This document shows, in pieces, positions 47,567 to 61,750 of a stretch of 64,000 nucleotides of DNA (positions are counted from its first letter, which is position 1; every line of letters starts with the position of its first letter). Location: assembly GCF_028737215.1 (NCBI RefSeq), contig NZ_JAQZAM010000001.1, forward strand, positions 372,001 to 436,000. The letters are read 5' to 3'. This stretch comes from Actinomycetospora chibensis. GTDB taxonomy: Bacteria; Actinomycetota; Actinomycetes; Mycobacteriales; Pseudonocardiaceae. The position numbers and the translations under genes are program-made. Below the pieces are notes generated by a model. That model made no database searches. It saw nothing but the letters and a program-made list of their open reading frames with translations, and had not been told where the DNA came from.

Positions 47567-47572
47567 TAGGGT
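47567..47572 (+). promoter_or_regulatory. -10 element of a probable leaderless promoter
   Basis: TAGGGT, seven bases before GTG 47580. No ribosome site separates them, so the carboxylase mRNA probably starts at its GTG. Confidence 0.5.
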
Positions 47573-47579
47573 CCGGACC

Positions 47580-53291
<5,712 letters not shown>

Positions 53292-53432
53292 GCCTCGGCA
53301 GGCTCCCGCTGACCGGGCAGCGGGAGCTGGTCGTCCCCGGCGCGCTGGGGCCGTCGGTAGTGGCTGACCACCCACCCCGACTCCCGCGCGTGACCGTGGA
53401 CGAACGCCATACGTCCAGGAAAGCACGTGTGG

Positions 53433-53696
53433 CTACCGCACGACGAGGACGAGGCCCCTGCTCTCGGCGCACTCGCGGGCACAGGTGATCACGCGGGCGA
53501 CGTCCGGGTCGTCCGCCCGGGCGCCGGCCTCGACCACGAGGGTCAGCGACGCCCCGGGGCCGGCGCCCGCGATGACGCCGTGGAGACGGCAGCTCAGCAC
53601 CGCGGCGGCGCGGGGGCCAGCGGGCACGGCGACCACGATCTCGCCGGGGTCGTGGGGCGTCGGGGCCGTCGGGCTGTCGGGCATCACGGTCGTCAC
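53433..53696 (-). CDS. Small STAS-like hypothetical protein
   Basis: 87 residues: GEIVVAVPAGPRAAAVLSCRLHGVIAGAG, then SLTLVVEAGARADDPDVARVITCARECAESRGLVLVV. Strand-helix-strand order recalls a partial STAS or ANTAR-like alpha/beta protein but no catalytic motif is seen. GAGGAGGA five bases before GTG 53696 gives a good start; an internal ATG is also possible. Unknown function. Confidence 0.6.
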   Translation of the reverse strand: MTTVMPDSPTAPTPHDPGEIVVAVPAGPRAAAVLSCRLHGVIAGAGPGASLTLVVEAGARADDPDVARVITCARECAESRGLVLVVR

Positions 53697-54000
53697 GGGT
53701 CCTCCTCGGGGCGTCGACGGCGCCGCTGCGGGGATCGGGTGACCGCTGCGTCGACCCGGCCTTCCGACTGTGGTACCCCGTCCGTGGCCTGTCCACGCTC
53801 TGCGACACGCGGGACCCGCTCGCCGGGTTGTGATCGCTCGTCCGGCGCATCGAGCGAGGGGTGCGCCGATGGTGGGAGCGAGGGTCACCTTGAGTGCGTG
53901 GGAGGCAGCGAGGGTCACCCTCGCTCCACAGCTCCACGACCGAGAGCCTCAGTTCCGGTCACGGTTGACCGTTACCGCGACCTCCGAGAGGGTGCGAGGC
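53697..54000. other. 304-base intergenic region with repeats
   Basis: No gene. It holds three copies of GAGCGAGGG (around 53851, 53876, 53906) and the palindrome at 53907-53925. The enoyl-CoA hydratase promoter must lie here, but I see no clear -10. Confidence 0.4.
53875..53925. repeat. Direct repeat and palindrome
   Basis: GGAGCGAGGGTCACC at 53875 is followed by AGCGAGGGT-C-ACCCTCGCT (53907-53925), 9-base perfect arms round one base. The first copy can also pair with the right arm of the second, giving two alternative stems. Confidence 0.5.
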
Positions 54001-54867
54001 GTGGAGTTCACCGAGATCGACTATTCGGTCGCCGACGGGGTCGCGACGATCGTGCTCGACCGGGAGGCGCGCATGAACGCGTTCACCGGCCGGATGTGCG
54101 ACGAGCTGGTGAGCGCCTGCGACGCGATCGACGCCGACGACGCCGTGCGCGCCCTGGTGATCACCGGACGGGGTCGCGCCTTCTGCGCAGGGGCGGACCT
54201 CGGCGGGGGCGGCAGCACGTTCGACGCCCGGGGCCGCGAGAAGGCCGAGCGCTACGGCGAGGTCAACGGCGTGGGCCGCGACCGGGGCGGCGTGGTGGCC
54301 CTGCGCTTCGCCGCCCTCACCGTGCCCGTGATCGCGGCGATCAACGGGCCCGCGGTCGGGGTCGGGGCGACGATGACGCTGCCCATGGACGTCCGTATCG
54401 CCGGGGCGTCGGCCCGCTTCGGGTTCGTCTTCGCGCGCCGGGGCATCGTGCCCGAGGCCGCGTCGAGCTGGTTCCTCCCACGCGTCGTCGGCATCTCGCA
54501 GGCCATGGAGTGGGCGATGACCGGACGGGTGTTCGGCGCCCGCGAGGCCCACGAGGGCCGCCTCGTCTCGAAGGTCGTGCCCGACGAGGACCTCCTCGAC
54601 ACCGCCTACGCCCTGGCGCGCGAGGTCGCCGAGAACACCTCGGCGGTGTCCGTGGCGGTCACGCGGCAGATGATGTGGTCGATGCTCTCCGCGTCGTCGC
54701 CCTGGGAGGCGCACGCCCTGGACTCGCGGGCGATCGTCGAACTCGGGCGCGACGGCGACGCCGCCGAGGGCGTCACGGCGTTCCTCGAGAAGCGTGCGCC
54801 GGAGTTCCCGCTGCGGCGCACCCGCGACCACACCGATCTCGTGCCGCGGTGGCCGCAGCGGCCCTGA
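54001..54867 (+). CDS. Crotonase-family protein (not a classical hydratase)
   Basis: 288 residues of the enoyl-CoA hydratase/isomerase fold (CAGADLGGGG oxyanion loop, INGPAVGVGATMTLPMDV). The first catalytic Glu position is Ala/Thr (GATMTL), and the second region reads RRGIVPEAASSW with one Glu. That points to an isomerase or other crotonase activity rather than hydration. Longer than average with a basic C-terminal tail. GAGAGG before GTG 54001 marks the start. Confidence 0.8.
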   Translation: MEFTEIDYSVADGVATIVLDREARMNAFTGRMCDELVSACDAIDADDAVRALVITGRGRAFCAGADLGGGGSTFDARGREKAERYGEVNGVGRDRGGVVALRFAALTVPVIAAINGPAVGVGATMTLPMDVRIAGASARFGFVFARRGIVPEAASSWFLPRVVGISQAMEWAMTGRVFGAREAHEGRLVSKVVPDEDLLDTAYALAREVAENTSAVSVAVTRQMMWSMLSASSPWEAHALDSRAIVELGRDGDAAEGVTAFLEKRAPEFPLRRTRDHTDLVPRWPQRP

Positions 54868-54880
54868 ACCGGGTCGCGGG

Positions 54881-55552
54881 TCAGGCGGGCTGCGACTCGG
54901 CGGGCAGGGGCTCGGGCATCCGGACGGCGCCGACGAGGCGCGCGATCACGGACGCGTCGCCGGTGGAGGAGAGCGAGCCGTCGTCCTGCGCGTCCTGGAG
55001 CGGGCGGCCGCCGTAGACGATGCCGGCCAGCGTGATGGGTGAGCAGCGCACGGCGACGTCGGCGTCGGGCAGCTCGCCGCGCTCGATCTCGAGGGCGCCC
55101 CGCCCGAGGTGCACCCGGAACGGCTGCTCGTCGAGCACGAGCTGCATCGTCACGACGTCGTCCCCGGCCTGGTCGGGGACGAACATGGTGCGCAGCGAGA
55201 GGACGAACGAGTCGACCTTGATGCTGTCGGACTCCGGGAGCGAGCGCGCGGCCCACCGGCCCAGCGACTGCAGCACCGGCTCGAGCTCCTGACCCCACTC
55301 GGTGAGCTCGTAGACCGCGGACGCGGCGGGCGGGGGCAGCCGCCGGCGGCGGAGCACCCGGGCGTCCTCGAGCTCGCGCAGGCGCTGCGAGAGGACGTTG
55401 GGGCTGGCGTGCGGGAGGCCGACGCGCAGGTCGGTGAAACGCTTGGGCCCGAGCATCAGCTCGCGCACCACCAGCAACGCCCACCGCTCCCCGACCAGGT
55501 CGAGCGCGTGGGCGGCGCCGCAGCCGTCGAAGTAGTCCCGCCGTGCAGCCAT
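54881..55552 (-). CDS. HxlR-type regulator with SCP2-like domain
   Basis: 223 residues. N-terminal winged helix (~10-105): DLVGERWALLVVRELMLGPKRFTDLR is the HxlR signature, with NVLSQRLRELEDARVLRRR. The C-terminal ~105 residues resemble the SCP2 sterol-binding fold (FRVHLGRGALEIERGELPDA). The combination suggests a regulator that senses a lipid or hydrophobic ligand. It converges on the crotonase gene (54001), a plausible target only if control is indirect. ATG 55552. Confidence 0.82.
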   Translation of the reverse strand: MAARRDYFDGCGAAHALDLVGERWALLVVRELMLGPKRFTDLRVGLPHASPNVLSQRLRELEDARVLRRRRLPPPAASAVYELTEWGQELEPVLQSLGRWAARSLPESDSIKVDSFVLSLRTMFVPDQAGDDVVTMQLVLDEQPFRVHLGRGALEIERGELPDADVAVRCSPITLAGIVYGGRPLQDAQDDGSLSSTGDASVIARLVGAVRMPEPLPAESQPA

Positions 55553-55590
55553 ATGGCCACCCTATCACCGGATACGTCTACCGACCTGCG

Positions 55591-55609
55591 AAGTTGCTTT
55601 GTAGGACTA
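55591..55609 (-). promoter_or_regulatory. Possible HxlR autoregulatory site
   Basis: AGTTGCTTTGTAGGACT, partly symmetric AGT...ACT, 40-60 bases upstream of the HxlR gene. An AT-richer island in a GC-rich region. Weak. Confidence 0.25.
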
Positions 55610-56275
55610 TCACGATCCGTGCTCGGCTGCTACCACTCCGTGCTCCCACGCCCACGCGATGAGCCGCGGACGGTCCGGCAGGCCGAGCTTGTCGAGCACC
55701 CGGCCGAGGTGCGTCTTCACGGTCGTCTCGCCCAGGTGCAGCCGTGCGGCGACCTCGGCGTTCGACAGCCCCCGGGCCACGGACGCGAGCACCTCGGTCT
55801 CGCGAGCGGTCAGGGTGGCGAGCTCCCGGGGCGGCGCCGGTCGCGGACGTGCCCGGGCCACGGCGGCGACCACCCGCGGCACCACCGAGGGGTCGAGCGC
55901 CCCCTGGCCTGCGGCGACGCGGCGCACGGCGTCGAGCATCTGCTCGGGCGGCGCGGTCTTGAGCAGGAAACCCGCCACTCCGGCCCTCAGGGCGGCCTCG
56001 AGCGTCTCGTCCTCGTCGAGGGTCGTGAGGACGAGCACCCGCGCGGGCGAGCCCGACTCGGCGAGCTCGCGCGCGGCACCGATCCCGTCGAGACCCGGCA
56101 TCCGCACGTCCATGAGCACGACGTCGGCGTGCGCCTCGAGCGCGACCCGCACGGCCGCGCGCCCGTCGCCCGCCTCGCCCACGACGACGAGGTCCGGCTC
56201 GCCCTCGAGGAGCATCCGCAGCCCGGCGCGGACCAGCAGCTCGTCGTCGGCCAGGACGACGCGGATCGCGCTCAC
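55610..56275 (-). CDS. NarL-family response regulator
   Basis: 221 residues: receiver domain with VVLADDE, phospho-Asp in VVLMDVRMPG and Lys in FLLKTAPP; C-terminal LuxR-type helix-turn-helix (LTARETEVLASVARGLSNAE; LGETTVKTHLGRVLDKLGL). Partner of the histidine kinase just upstream, whose stop overlaps GTG 56275 (GTGA). Probably regulates the divergent gene at 57665 through the inverted repeat at 57562. Confidence 0.93.
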   Translation of the reverse strand: MSAIRVVLADDELLVRAGLRMLLEGEPDLVVVGEAGDGRAAVRVALEAHADVVLMDVRMPGLDGIGAARELAESGSPARVLVLTTLDEDETLEAALRAGVAGFLLKTAPPEQMLDAVRRVAAGQGALDPSVVPRVVAAVARARPRPAPPRELATLTARETEVLASVARGLSNAEVAARLHLGETTVKTHLGRVLDKLGLPDRPRLIAWAWEHGVVAAEHGS

Positions 56276-57486
56276 GCTCCCGTCACCGCTCCCGTCACCC
56301 CTCCCGCCACGGCGACCGGGGCCGCGCCGAGGGGCAGCTCCGCGTGCACGCGGAACCCGCCGCCCTCCCGCGGGCCGGCGTCGAGGGTGCCGCCGAAGAG
56401 CGTGGCGCGCTCGTGGAGGTGGAGCAGGCCGTGCCCACCCGCGCCGTCGGGTTCCGCGTCGTCGTGACCGGTCCCCCGCCCCCGGTCGAGGACGGTGAGC
56501 GCGACGAGGCCGGGGCGGTACGCGACCACGACCTCGGCCTCGTCGACAGCGGCGTGCCGCAGGACGTTGGTCAGGGCCTCGGCGACGATGCGGTAGGCCG
56601 AGGTGTCCATCGCGGGGGCGAGCGCGACCGGCTCGCCCTCCTGGTGCACCCGGACCCGCAGCCCCACGCCGCCCAGCTCCTCCACGAGCCCGTCGAGACG
56701 GGCGAGCGACGGCGCCGGGCCGAGGGCGTCAGCGTCAGGACAATCGTCGGGACGCTCGCGCAGCGCCCCGACCACGCGCCGGAGCTCATCGACCGACCGC
56801 CGTCCCAGCTCCTCCACGGTGCGCAGCACGTCCCCCTCGGGCGTGTCGTCGAGCCGGCGACGCACGACTCCGACCTGCAAGGTCATCACGCTCACCGTGT
56901 GGGCCACGGCGTCGTGGAGCTCGCGGGAGATGCGGGCACGCTCCTCGACGACCGCGAGGCGCCCCGAGCGCTCGCGCTCGGCGGCCAGGGCGGCGGCGAG
57001 CTCACGCAGCTCGCGTCCGCGCCGCCGTTCCCGGCGCAGCAGCCAGCCCAGCGTCCACGCTCCGCCCATCGTCGCGGCGAAGAACACGAACTCGAAGACC
57101 GATTCGCCGTCGACGACGATCGACGCCGCGGCACCGAGCGCCGCCAGCGCCGCCCCCAGGGCGCTCCACCGCGGCGGCAGGCGCAGGGCCCCGTACGCGA
57201 TCAGCACCATCATCGTGACGAGCGCGGTGCCGCCGACGCCCGGGGAGTCGGGGACTCCGAAGACCTGGACCGGGAAGCTCACCACGGCGGCGAGCACACC
57301 GAGGGCGGGCACGAACGGCGCGACGCCCGCCCCGACGATCAGGACCACCATCGGCAGCAGCACGGTCCCGAGCGGGGCCGCACGGTAGGTCAGCGCCTCG
57401 ACGAGGCTGCAGGCCGTCACCAGTGCGGCGGCGGCGAGGGCCACGAGGAGACGGGTGACGAGCGGGCCCACCGCGCGGTCCCCCAT
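56272..57486 (-). CDS. Sensor histidine kinase (HisKA_3 type)
   Basis: 404 residues: about five to six N-terminal helices with little extracellular domain, a basic linker (RRERRRGRELREL), the phospho-His in ISRELHDAVAHTVSVM and an HATPase domain (EALTNVLRHA, DRGRGTGHDD, GGHGLLHLHERATLFGG). This pairs with NarL regulators. The lack of a sensor domain suggests it detects a membrane state, as in DesK or LiaS. ATG 57486; cotranslated with the response regulator. Confidence 0.92.
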   Translation of the reverse strand: MGDRAVGPLVTRLLVALAAAALVTACSLVEALTYRAAPLGTVLLPMVVLIVGAGVAPFVPALGVLAAVVSFPVQVFGVPDSPGVGGTALVTMMVLIAYGALRLPPRWSALGAALAALGAAASIVVDGESVFEFVFFAATMGGAWTLGWLLRRERRRGRELRELAAALAAERERSGRLAVVEERARISRELHDAVAHTVSVMTLQVGVVRRRLDDTPEGDVLRTVEELGRRSVDELRRVVGALRERPDDCPDADALGPAPSLARLDGLVEELGGVGLRVRVHQEGEPVALAPAMDTSAYRIVAEALTNVLRHAAVDEAEVVVAYRPGLVALTVLDRGRGTGHDDAEPDGAGGHGLLHLHERATLFGGTLDAGPREGGGFRVHAELPLGAAPVAVAGGVTGAVTGA

Positions 57487-57561
57487 CCCGCGGACACTAG
57501 GCCGCCCGGCCCCGTCGCGGGTCCTCCTGCGGGAGGACCCCGGGTGGACCGGCGGAGGATC

Positions 57562-57589
57562 ATCACGGACCGTGGACACGATCCGTGAT
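57562..57589. promoter_or_regulatory. Inverted repeat in kinase/membrane-protein divergent promoter
   Basis: ATCACGGA-N12-TCCGTGAT, perfect 8-base arms. It is 76 bases from the kinase start and 76 from the membrane-protein start. A likely site for the NarL-type response regulator. Confidence 0.55.
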
Positions 57590-57664
57590 CGTAAGCGGCT
57601 TCCTACGGTTCTCGTATCGCTCGATGAGAGCCACGAGACCGCCAGTCATCACCAGGGAGCCACC

Positions 57665-58387
57665 ATGAGCCTCACGACCGACCCCACTGCCGTCCTCACC
57701 ACCTCGGACACCACCGCCACCGAGCCGGTCGGCGCCCCGGCCTTCACCCGCATCGCGGCCGGCCTCGCCCTGGTCGCGTTCCCGCTGTTGTTCACCGCCG
57801 GGGTCGCGACGTCTCCACCCCAGGCATCGGACTCGACGGCGGACTACGTCGCGAGCCTCGGCGCCGACCCGTCGCTGACCGCGCTGTCCGCAGGGCTCCT
57901 GCACTACTCCTGGGTGGCGTTCGCGCTCGGCGTCCTGGCGACCATCGGGCTGGTCCGCGGGCGCCGCGGGCGGGTGGTCGTGCCGGTCGCCGCGATCCTC
58001 ACGTCGTTCTCGGCGATCCAGCTCTCGGGCCTGCTGCTCTCCGACTGGTTCACCGGCGCCGTCGCCCGGGCGATGCCGCTCGAGGCGGCCGCCACGCTGA
58101 CCGAGGGCGTCTGGGCCGACCCGTGGGTGACCACCTGGCAGCTCAGCGGCCAGTTCGTCGGCTTCGTCGGCATCCCGCTGGTCATCGCCGCCCTGGCCCG
58201 CGCGGGCGTCGTCAGCTGGTGGCTGCTGGCCGCGCCGGTCGTCGGCTTCGCCGGCTTCTTCGTGCCGGTGCCCGGCGCGATCGTGGTCGGGATGTTCGTC
58301 AGCTCCGCGCCGATGATCCTCGTCGGCGTCCGGCTGATCCGGCGCGCCTCGGCCCGCGTCCGCCGCGAGGAGCTCGCGGCGAGCTGA
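57665..58387 (+). CDS. Six-helix membrane protein of unknown function
   Basis: 240 residues. A Thr-rich N-terminal tail and about six helices (IAAGLALVAFPLLFTAGVAT, LLHYSWVAFALGVLATIGLV, and others), with the conserved-looking pair WVTTWQLSGQFVGFVGIPLV. I do not recognise the family. GGGAGCC precedes ATG 57665. Divergent from the two-component system, its likely regulator. It ends before a 23-base-arm hairpin. Confidence 0.7.
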   Translation: MSLTTDPTAVLTTSDTTATEPVGAPAFTRIAAGLALVAFPLLFTAGVATSPPQASDSTADYVASLGADPSLTALSAGLLHYSWVAFALGVLATIGLVRGRRGRVVVPVAAILTSFSAIQLSGLLLSDWFTGAVARAMPLEAAATLTEGVWADPWVTTWQLSGQFVGFVGIPLVIAALARAGVVSWWLLAAPVVGFAGFFVPVPGAIVVGMFVSSAPMILVGVRLIRRASARVRREELAAS

Positions 58388-58405
58388 TCCTCGCCGGCCC
58401 CGGAC

Positions 58406-58456
58406 GAACGAACGGCGCTCTCGCTGCTTGCGTAGCAGCGAAAGCGCCGTTCGTTC
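58406..58456. terminator. Bidirectional hairpin terminator
   Basis: 23-base arms (58406-58428 and 58434-58456) with a single mismatch and five-base loop TGCGT, between convergent genes. No U-tract. Confidence 0.78.
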
Positions 58457-58478
58457 GTTCTGAGGCGCGCGGCGGGAC

Positions 58479-58880
58479 TCAGGTGCCGGGCGCGATGAAG
58501 AACTCGAGGGCGATGTTGTCGGGGTCGCGGAACGAGACGCCCGAGCCGTAGTGCGCCTTCTTGATCCCACCGTGCTGGATGCCCAGCTCGTCGAGCCGGT
58601 CGCGCCACTTCTCGAGCTCGGCGGTGCTCGACAGGCCGAAGCTGATGTGGTCGAGGCCGGTCCGGCGCTCGTCGGCGCGGTCCTTGGCCTCCCGGCCCAT
58701 GTGCGTGTGCAGGCCGAAGAGCAGGCCGCCGTCGAGGGCGTAGACGACGTGGTGGAACTCGCCGCCCTCCTCGTCCTCGTCGAGCACCGGGTCGGCGCCG
58801 AAGAGCCGGGAGTACCACTGGGTGCTGGCGTCGAGGTCGGAGACGGTGATCGCGACGTGCTGCAGGCCGGGGAAGGCCAT
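58479..58880 (-). CDS. VOC-family protein
   Basis: 133-residue single-module VOC protein. LQHVAITVSDLDASTQWYSRLFG, LDHISFGLSS and FRDPDNIALEFFIAP give the His/His/Glu metal ligands. Length matches the small glyoxalase/bleomycin-resistance type. A strongly acidic loop DEDEEGGEF is unusual. Next to a crotonase gene 45 bases away on the same strand; likely cotranscribed. Confidence 0.85.
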   Translation of the reverse strand: MAFPGLQHVAITVSDLDASTQWYSRLFGADPVLDEDEEGGEFHHVVYALDGGLLFGLHTHMGREAKDRADERRTGLDHISFGLSSTAELEKWRDRLDELGIQHGGIKKAHYGSGVSFRDPDNIALEFFIAPGT

Positions 58881-58925
58881 GGGATGAAGCTCCTTTGCCT
58901 CGGGATCGGGTCCGACGGGGACCGG

Positions 58926-59738
58926 TCAGTCGTGGTGCTGCCAGACCGGGTCCCGCTTCGCCAGGAAGGCGGACATGCCCTCCTGCGCGTCGCAGGTCAT
59001 GGCGTTGGTCGCCATCGTCTCGCGCATCTGCTCGTAGGCGGCGTCCTCGGGCAGGTCGACCTGCCGGTAGAACGCCTCCTTCCCGATGCGCAGGGTGACC
59101 GCGCTGGCGTCGGCGACCTTCGCCGCCAGCCGGGCGACCGCCCCGTCGAGCTCGCCGGGAGCGACGACCTGGTTCACCAGGCCCCACTCGGCGGCCGTGG
59201 CGGCGTCGATGACCTCGCCGGTGAGCAGCAGCTGCATCGCCCGCTTGCGCCCCATCGCGCGGGTGACCGCCACCATCGGCGTCGAGCAGAACAGCCCGAT
59301 CTTCACACCGGGTGTGCCGAAGACGGCGTTCTCGGCGGCGACGGCGAGGTCGCACGTGGCCACGAGCTGGCACCCGGCGGCGACCGCGACGCCCTGCACG
59401 GCGGCGATCACGGGCTGGGGCACGGCGTGCACCGCGTTCATGAGGTCGGTGCAGACGGCGAAGACCTCGCGCTCCTCCTCAAGCGTCCGGTCGATCATCT
59501 CGGAGAGGTCGTGACCGGCGGAGAAGGCCGGTCCCTCCGCGCGCAGGACGATGACGCGCACGCCGTCGCGGCCGGAGACGTCGGTGATCGCGGCCAGCAG
59601 CTCGCGCATGGTGGCGACCGACAGGGCGTTGCGGCGCTTCGGGTTGTCGAGCGTCAGCACGGCCGTCGGCCCGTCGACCTCGATCCGGACGGCGGAGTCG
59701 GCCGTCGCAGCCTCGGCCCGGGACGCAGTCACGCTCAT
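58926..59738 (-). CDS. Crotonase-family protein, ECHDC3-like
   Basis: 270 residues. AFSAGHDLSEMI is the oxyanion loop. The first catalytic Glu is Gln (AAGCQLVATCD) and the second is Gly (FGTPGVKIGLFCSTP), so hydration by the normal mechanism is not expected. The GLFCSTP segment is characteristic of the ECHDC3 group, whose reaction is unknown. ATG 59738 follows a possible alternative start within its own N-terminus. Upstream of the VOC gene. Confidence 0.83.
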   Translation of the reverse strand: MSVTASRAEAATADSAVRIEVDGPTAVLTLDNPKRRNALSVATMRELLAAITDVSGRDGVRVIVLRAEGPAFSAGHDLSEMIDRTLEEEREVFAVCTDLMNAVHAVPQPVIAAVQGVAVAAGCQLVATCDLAVAAENAVFGTPGVKIGLFCSTPMVAVTRAMGRKRAMQLLLTGEVIDAATAAEWGLVNQVVAPGELDGAVARLAAKVADASAVTLRIGKEAFYRQVDLPEDAAYEQMRETMATNAMTCDAQEGMSAFLAKRDPVWQHHD

Positions 59739-59820
59739 GCGTCCACGTCTATCAGTCGCCCGGCGGCGGGGCCAGCGTCACGGCACCCGCCCGTCCGTCC
59801 GGGCAGGGTGGCGTGGGCTC

Positions 59821-60579
59821 TCAGGCCATGGCGGAGCCGTGCGAGGACTCGCCCGACCCCTGGCGGTCGACCCCGTCGGGGTCCCGGCCGTCGAACGCCA
59901 TCCAGATCGCCCGCCGGTCCTCGTGGTTGCGGGCCTCGTCGGCGGCCCTCATGCGACGGCGCTGCTCGTCGTCGGCGGTCCCCTGCGCGATCGCGCGCGC
60001 GGCCGCGGCCATCGCGGCGTCGGCCGCGGCCTGGGCGGGCGAGGCCGGGTACGACTGCCGGTGGGCGTCCTCGGGCTCGTCGTCGTCCTCCCCGCGCTCC
60101 CGGCGGTAGGGGTTGTCCGGCGGCAGCTTCGACGAGATGCGGCCGTAGGCCCCGAGCAGGAGCAGCACGAGCCCCGCGCCGATCGAGAAGAAGACGTTGG
60201 GGAGGCGGAACGCCAGCAGGTTGTACGGGGTCCCGATCAGCGCGAGGTTGCCGAACGCGGAGACCAGGAACAGCGCCCCGATCACGATCATCACCGTCGA
60301 CGCGAGCTTGCCACCGCGCACGGCGGCGGCCAACAGGATCACGGCCGTGACGACGGAGACGGTGGAGAGCGCCCCGTTGGTGGACAGCCCGCCGGGCATC
60401 GTCGCGCCCTCGGTGTCGAAGAAGCCGAGGCCGCCGACGAAGCCCAGCACGCCGATCGTCGCGATGATGACGGCGACGACGACCGCGCCGACACGGTGCA
60501 CCCAGAGGACGCCGTGGTCCGGCCGCACGGCGTCGGCGACGCGGGACCGGGTGCCCCGGTCGTCCTGGTCGGCGCTCAT
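59821..60579 (-). CDS. DUF4383-type membrane protein
   Basis: 252 residues. Four helices (~28-145) in the DUF4383 pattern (VHRVGAVVVAVIIATIGVLGFVGG, SAFGNLALIGTPYNLLAF), then a long charged C-terminal tail, Ala-rich and acidic (GEDDDEPED, AQAAADAAMAAAARAIAQG). Function unknown. Start ATG 60579 overlaps the stop of the short gene upstream (ATGA), so it is the second gene of that pair. Confidence 0.77.
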   Translation of the reverse strand: MSADQDDRGTRSRVADAVRPDHGVLWVHRVGAVVVAVIIATIGVLGFVGGLGFFDTEGATMPGGLSTNGALSTVSVVTAVILLAAAVRGGKLASTVMIVIGALFLVSAFGNLALIGTPYNLLAFRLPNVFFSIGAGLVLLLLGAYGRISSKLPPDNPYRRERGEDDDEPEDAHRQSYPASPAQAAADAAMAAAARAIAQGTADDEQRRRMRAADEARNHEDRRAIWMAFDGRDPDGVDRQGSGESSHGSAMA

Positions 60580-60869
60580 CGCCGGCCCCGCTCGGCGTCG
60601 CGACGGGCCTCGGCGCCCGTCTCGCCCGCGTACCCGAGATCGCGGCCCGCGGCGCGCCCGACGAACTCGTCGGTCTCGCCCGTGCCCGTGACAGCGCCCT
60701 GATCACCCTGGTGCTCGGTGTGCTCGCCGCCGGCGACCCGGGAGGACGCGGTGCGCGGGTCGTGGCCGGCGTCGGACTCCGAGGGATCGGAGACCCGGGA
60801 CGGCCCGACGGGTCCGCGCTCCCCGGTCAGACGGGCCCGCCAGCGGGCGAGGGTGTCGGCGACGGACAT
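60576..60869 (-). CDS. Short disordered hypothetical protein
   Basis: 97 residues, MSVADTLARWRARLTGERGP at the start then Gly/Asp/Glu-rich and probably disordered (HTEHQGDQGAVTGTGETDEF). No domain recognised. GGGAGC precedes ATG 60869. Translationally coupled to the DUF4383-type gene. Confidence 0.6.
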   Translation of the reverse strand: MSVADTLARWRARLTGERGPVGPSRVSDPSESDAGHDPRTASSRVAGGEHTEHQGDQGAVTGTGETDEFVGRAAGRDLGYAGETGAEARRDAERGRR

Positions 60870-60981
60870 GACAAGTGCTCCCGAGGACGAGGGATCCGGA
60901 CTCCCGGGCATAGGCGCGCCGGGGGGCGCCGAAACGTCACGCTCGGGTCGCGAGCCCGCACCTCATGGCCGGATCCGACCC

Positions 60982-61731
60982 TCACCAGCGGTGCGCGGCG
61001 CGCTCCCCCCGGTCGAGGTAGGCCGGGTCCAGCCAGGGCGGGACCTCGGCCGGGACGTCGACCTCGGCCTGCTCGTCGCGGTAGGTGACGGTCGCGCGGT
61101 CCCCGTGGACCTCGACGTCCACGTGCTCGAGGTTGCGCGGCTCGCCGACGTCGTGGCCCAGGGCCGCGCTGGCGAACGCCCGCAGCAGCGCCGAGTGCGA
61201 GCTGGCGAGCGCCACGGTGCCCGGTTCCTGCGCGCGGATCCCCGCCCAGGCGCGGTAGGCGATCACCTGGGGCGGCTCGAAGTGCAGGTCCGTCGAGACC
61301 ATCCAGCGGTCGATCGGTCCACCGAGCTTGGAGCCCGCGCCGAAGTCGGTGTCGAAGCGATCGAAGGCGCGGGCCCAGTCGGGGAGCTCGCCCTCGAGCC
61401 CGAGCCGGTGCTTCGCGACCCCGGACGACTCCCGCGCCTCGCCCCCGTAGAGGAACTGGAGGCTGTCGAAGCGGGCGTCGGGCACCAGCTCGCCGACGGA
61501 GACGTCGGAGCCCGGGCCCAGTTCGGCGAGCAGCACCTCGCGCAGCGTCACCGCCGTCGCCGTGCCGCGTGCGGTCGGCGCGTGCGGCATCGTCACCCGC
61601 GCGCCCGCGGGCAGGACGGCCGCGAGCTCCTTGCCCTTGGCCCGCGCCTGCGCCTCGCCGTGGTCGGTGAGCCCGACGTCGTCGAAGTAACCGTGGGTCT
61701 CGCCGTGACGGATCAGCAGCACCCGACTCAT
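60982..61731 (-). CDS. Histidine phosphatase superfamily protein
   Basis: 249 residues. VLLIRHGETHGYFDDVGLTDHGEAQA has the RHGE catalytic motif, and a second His is at ASSHSALLRAF. Members dephosphorylate sugars, nucleotides or proteins, or act as mutases; there is no PGM-specific insert. GGTGGAG precedes ATG 61731. It lies 19 bases after the dehydrogenase gene, so cotranscription is likely. Confidence 0.85.
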   Translation of the reverse strand: MSRVLLIRHGETHGYFDDVGLTDHGEAQARAKGKELAAVLPAGARVTMPHAPTARGTATAVTLREVLLAELGPGSDVSVGELVPDARFDSLQFLYGGEARESSGVAKHRLGLEGELPDWARAFDRFDTDFGAGSKLGGPIDRWMVSTDLHFEPPQVIAYRAWAGIRAQEPGTVALASSHSALLRAFASAALGHDVGEPRNLEHVDVEVHGDRATVTYRDEQAEVDVPAEVPPWLDPAYLDRGERAAHRW

Positions 61732-61750
61732 GGGCTCCACCCTGTCGCGA

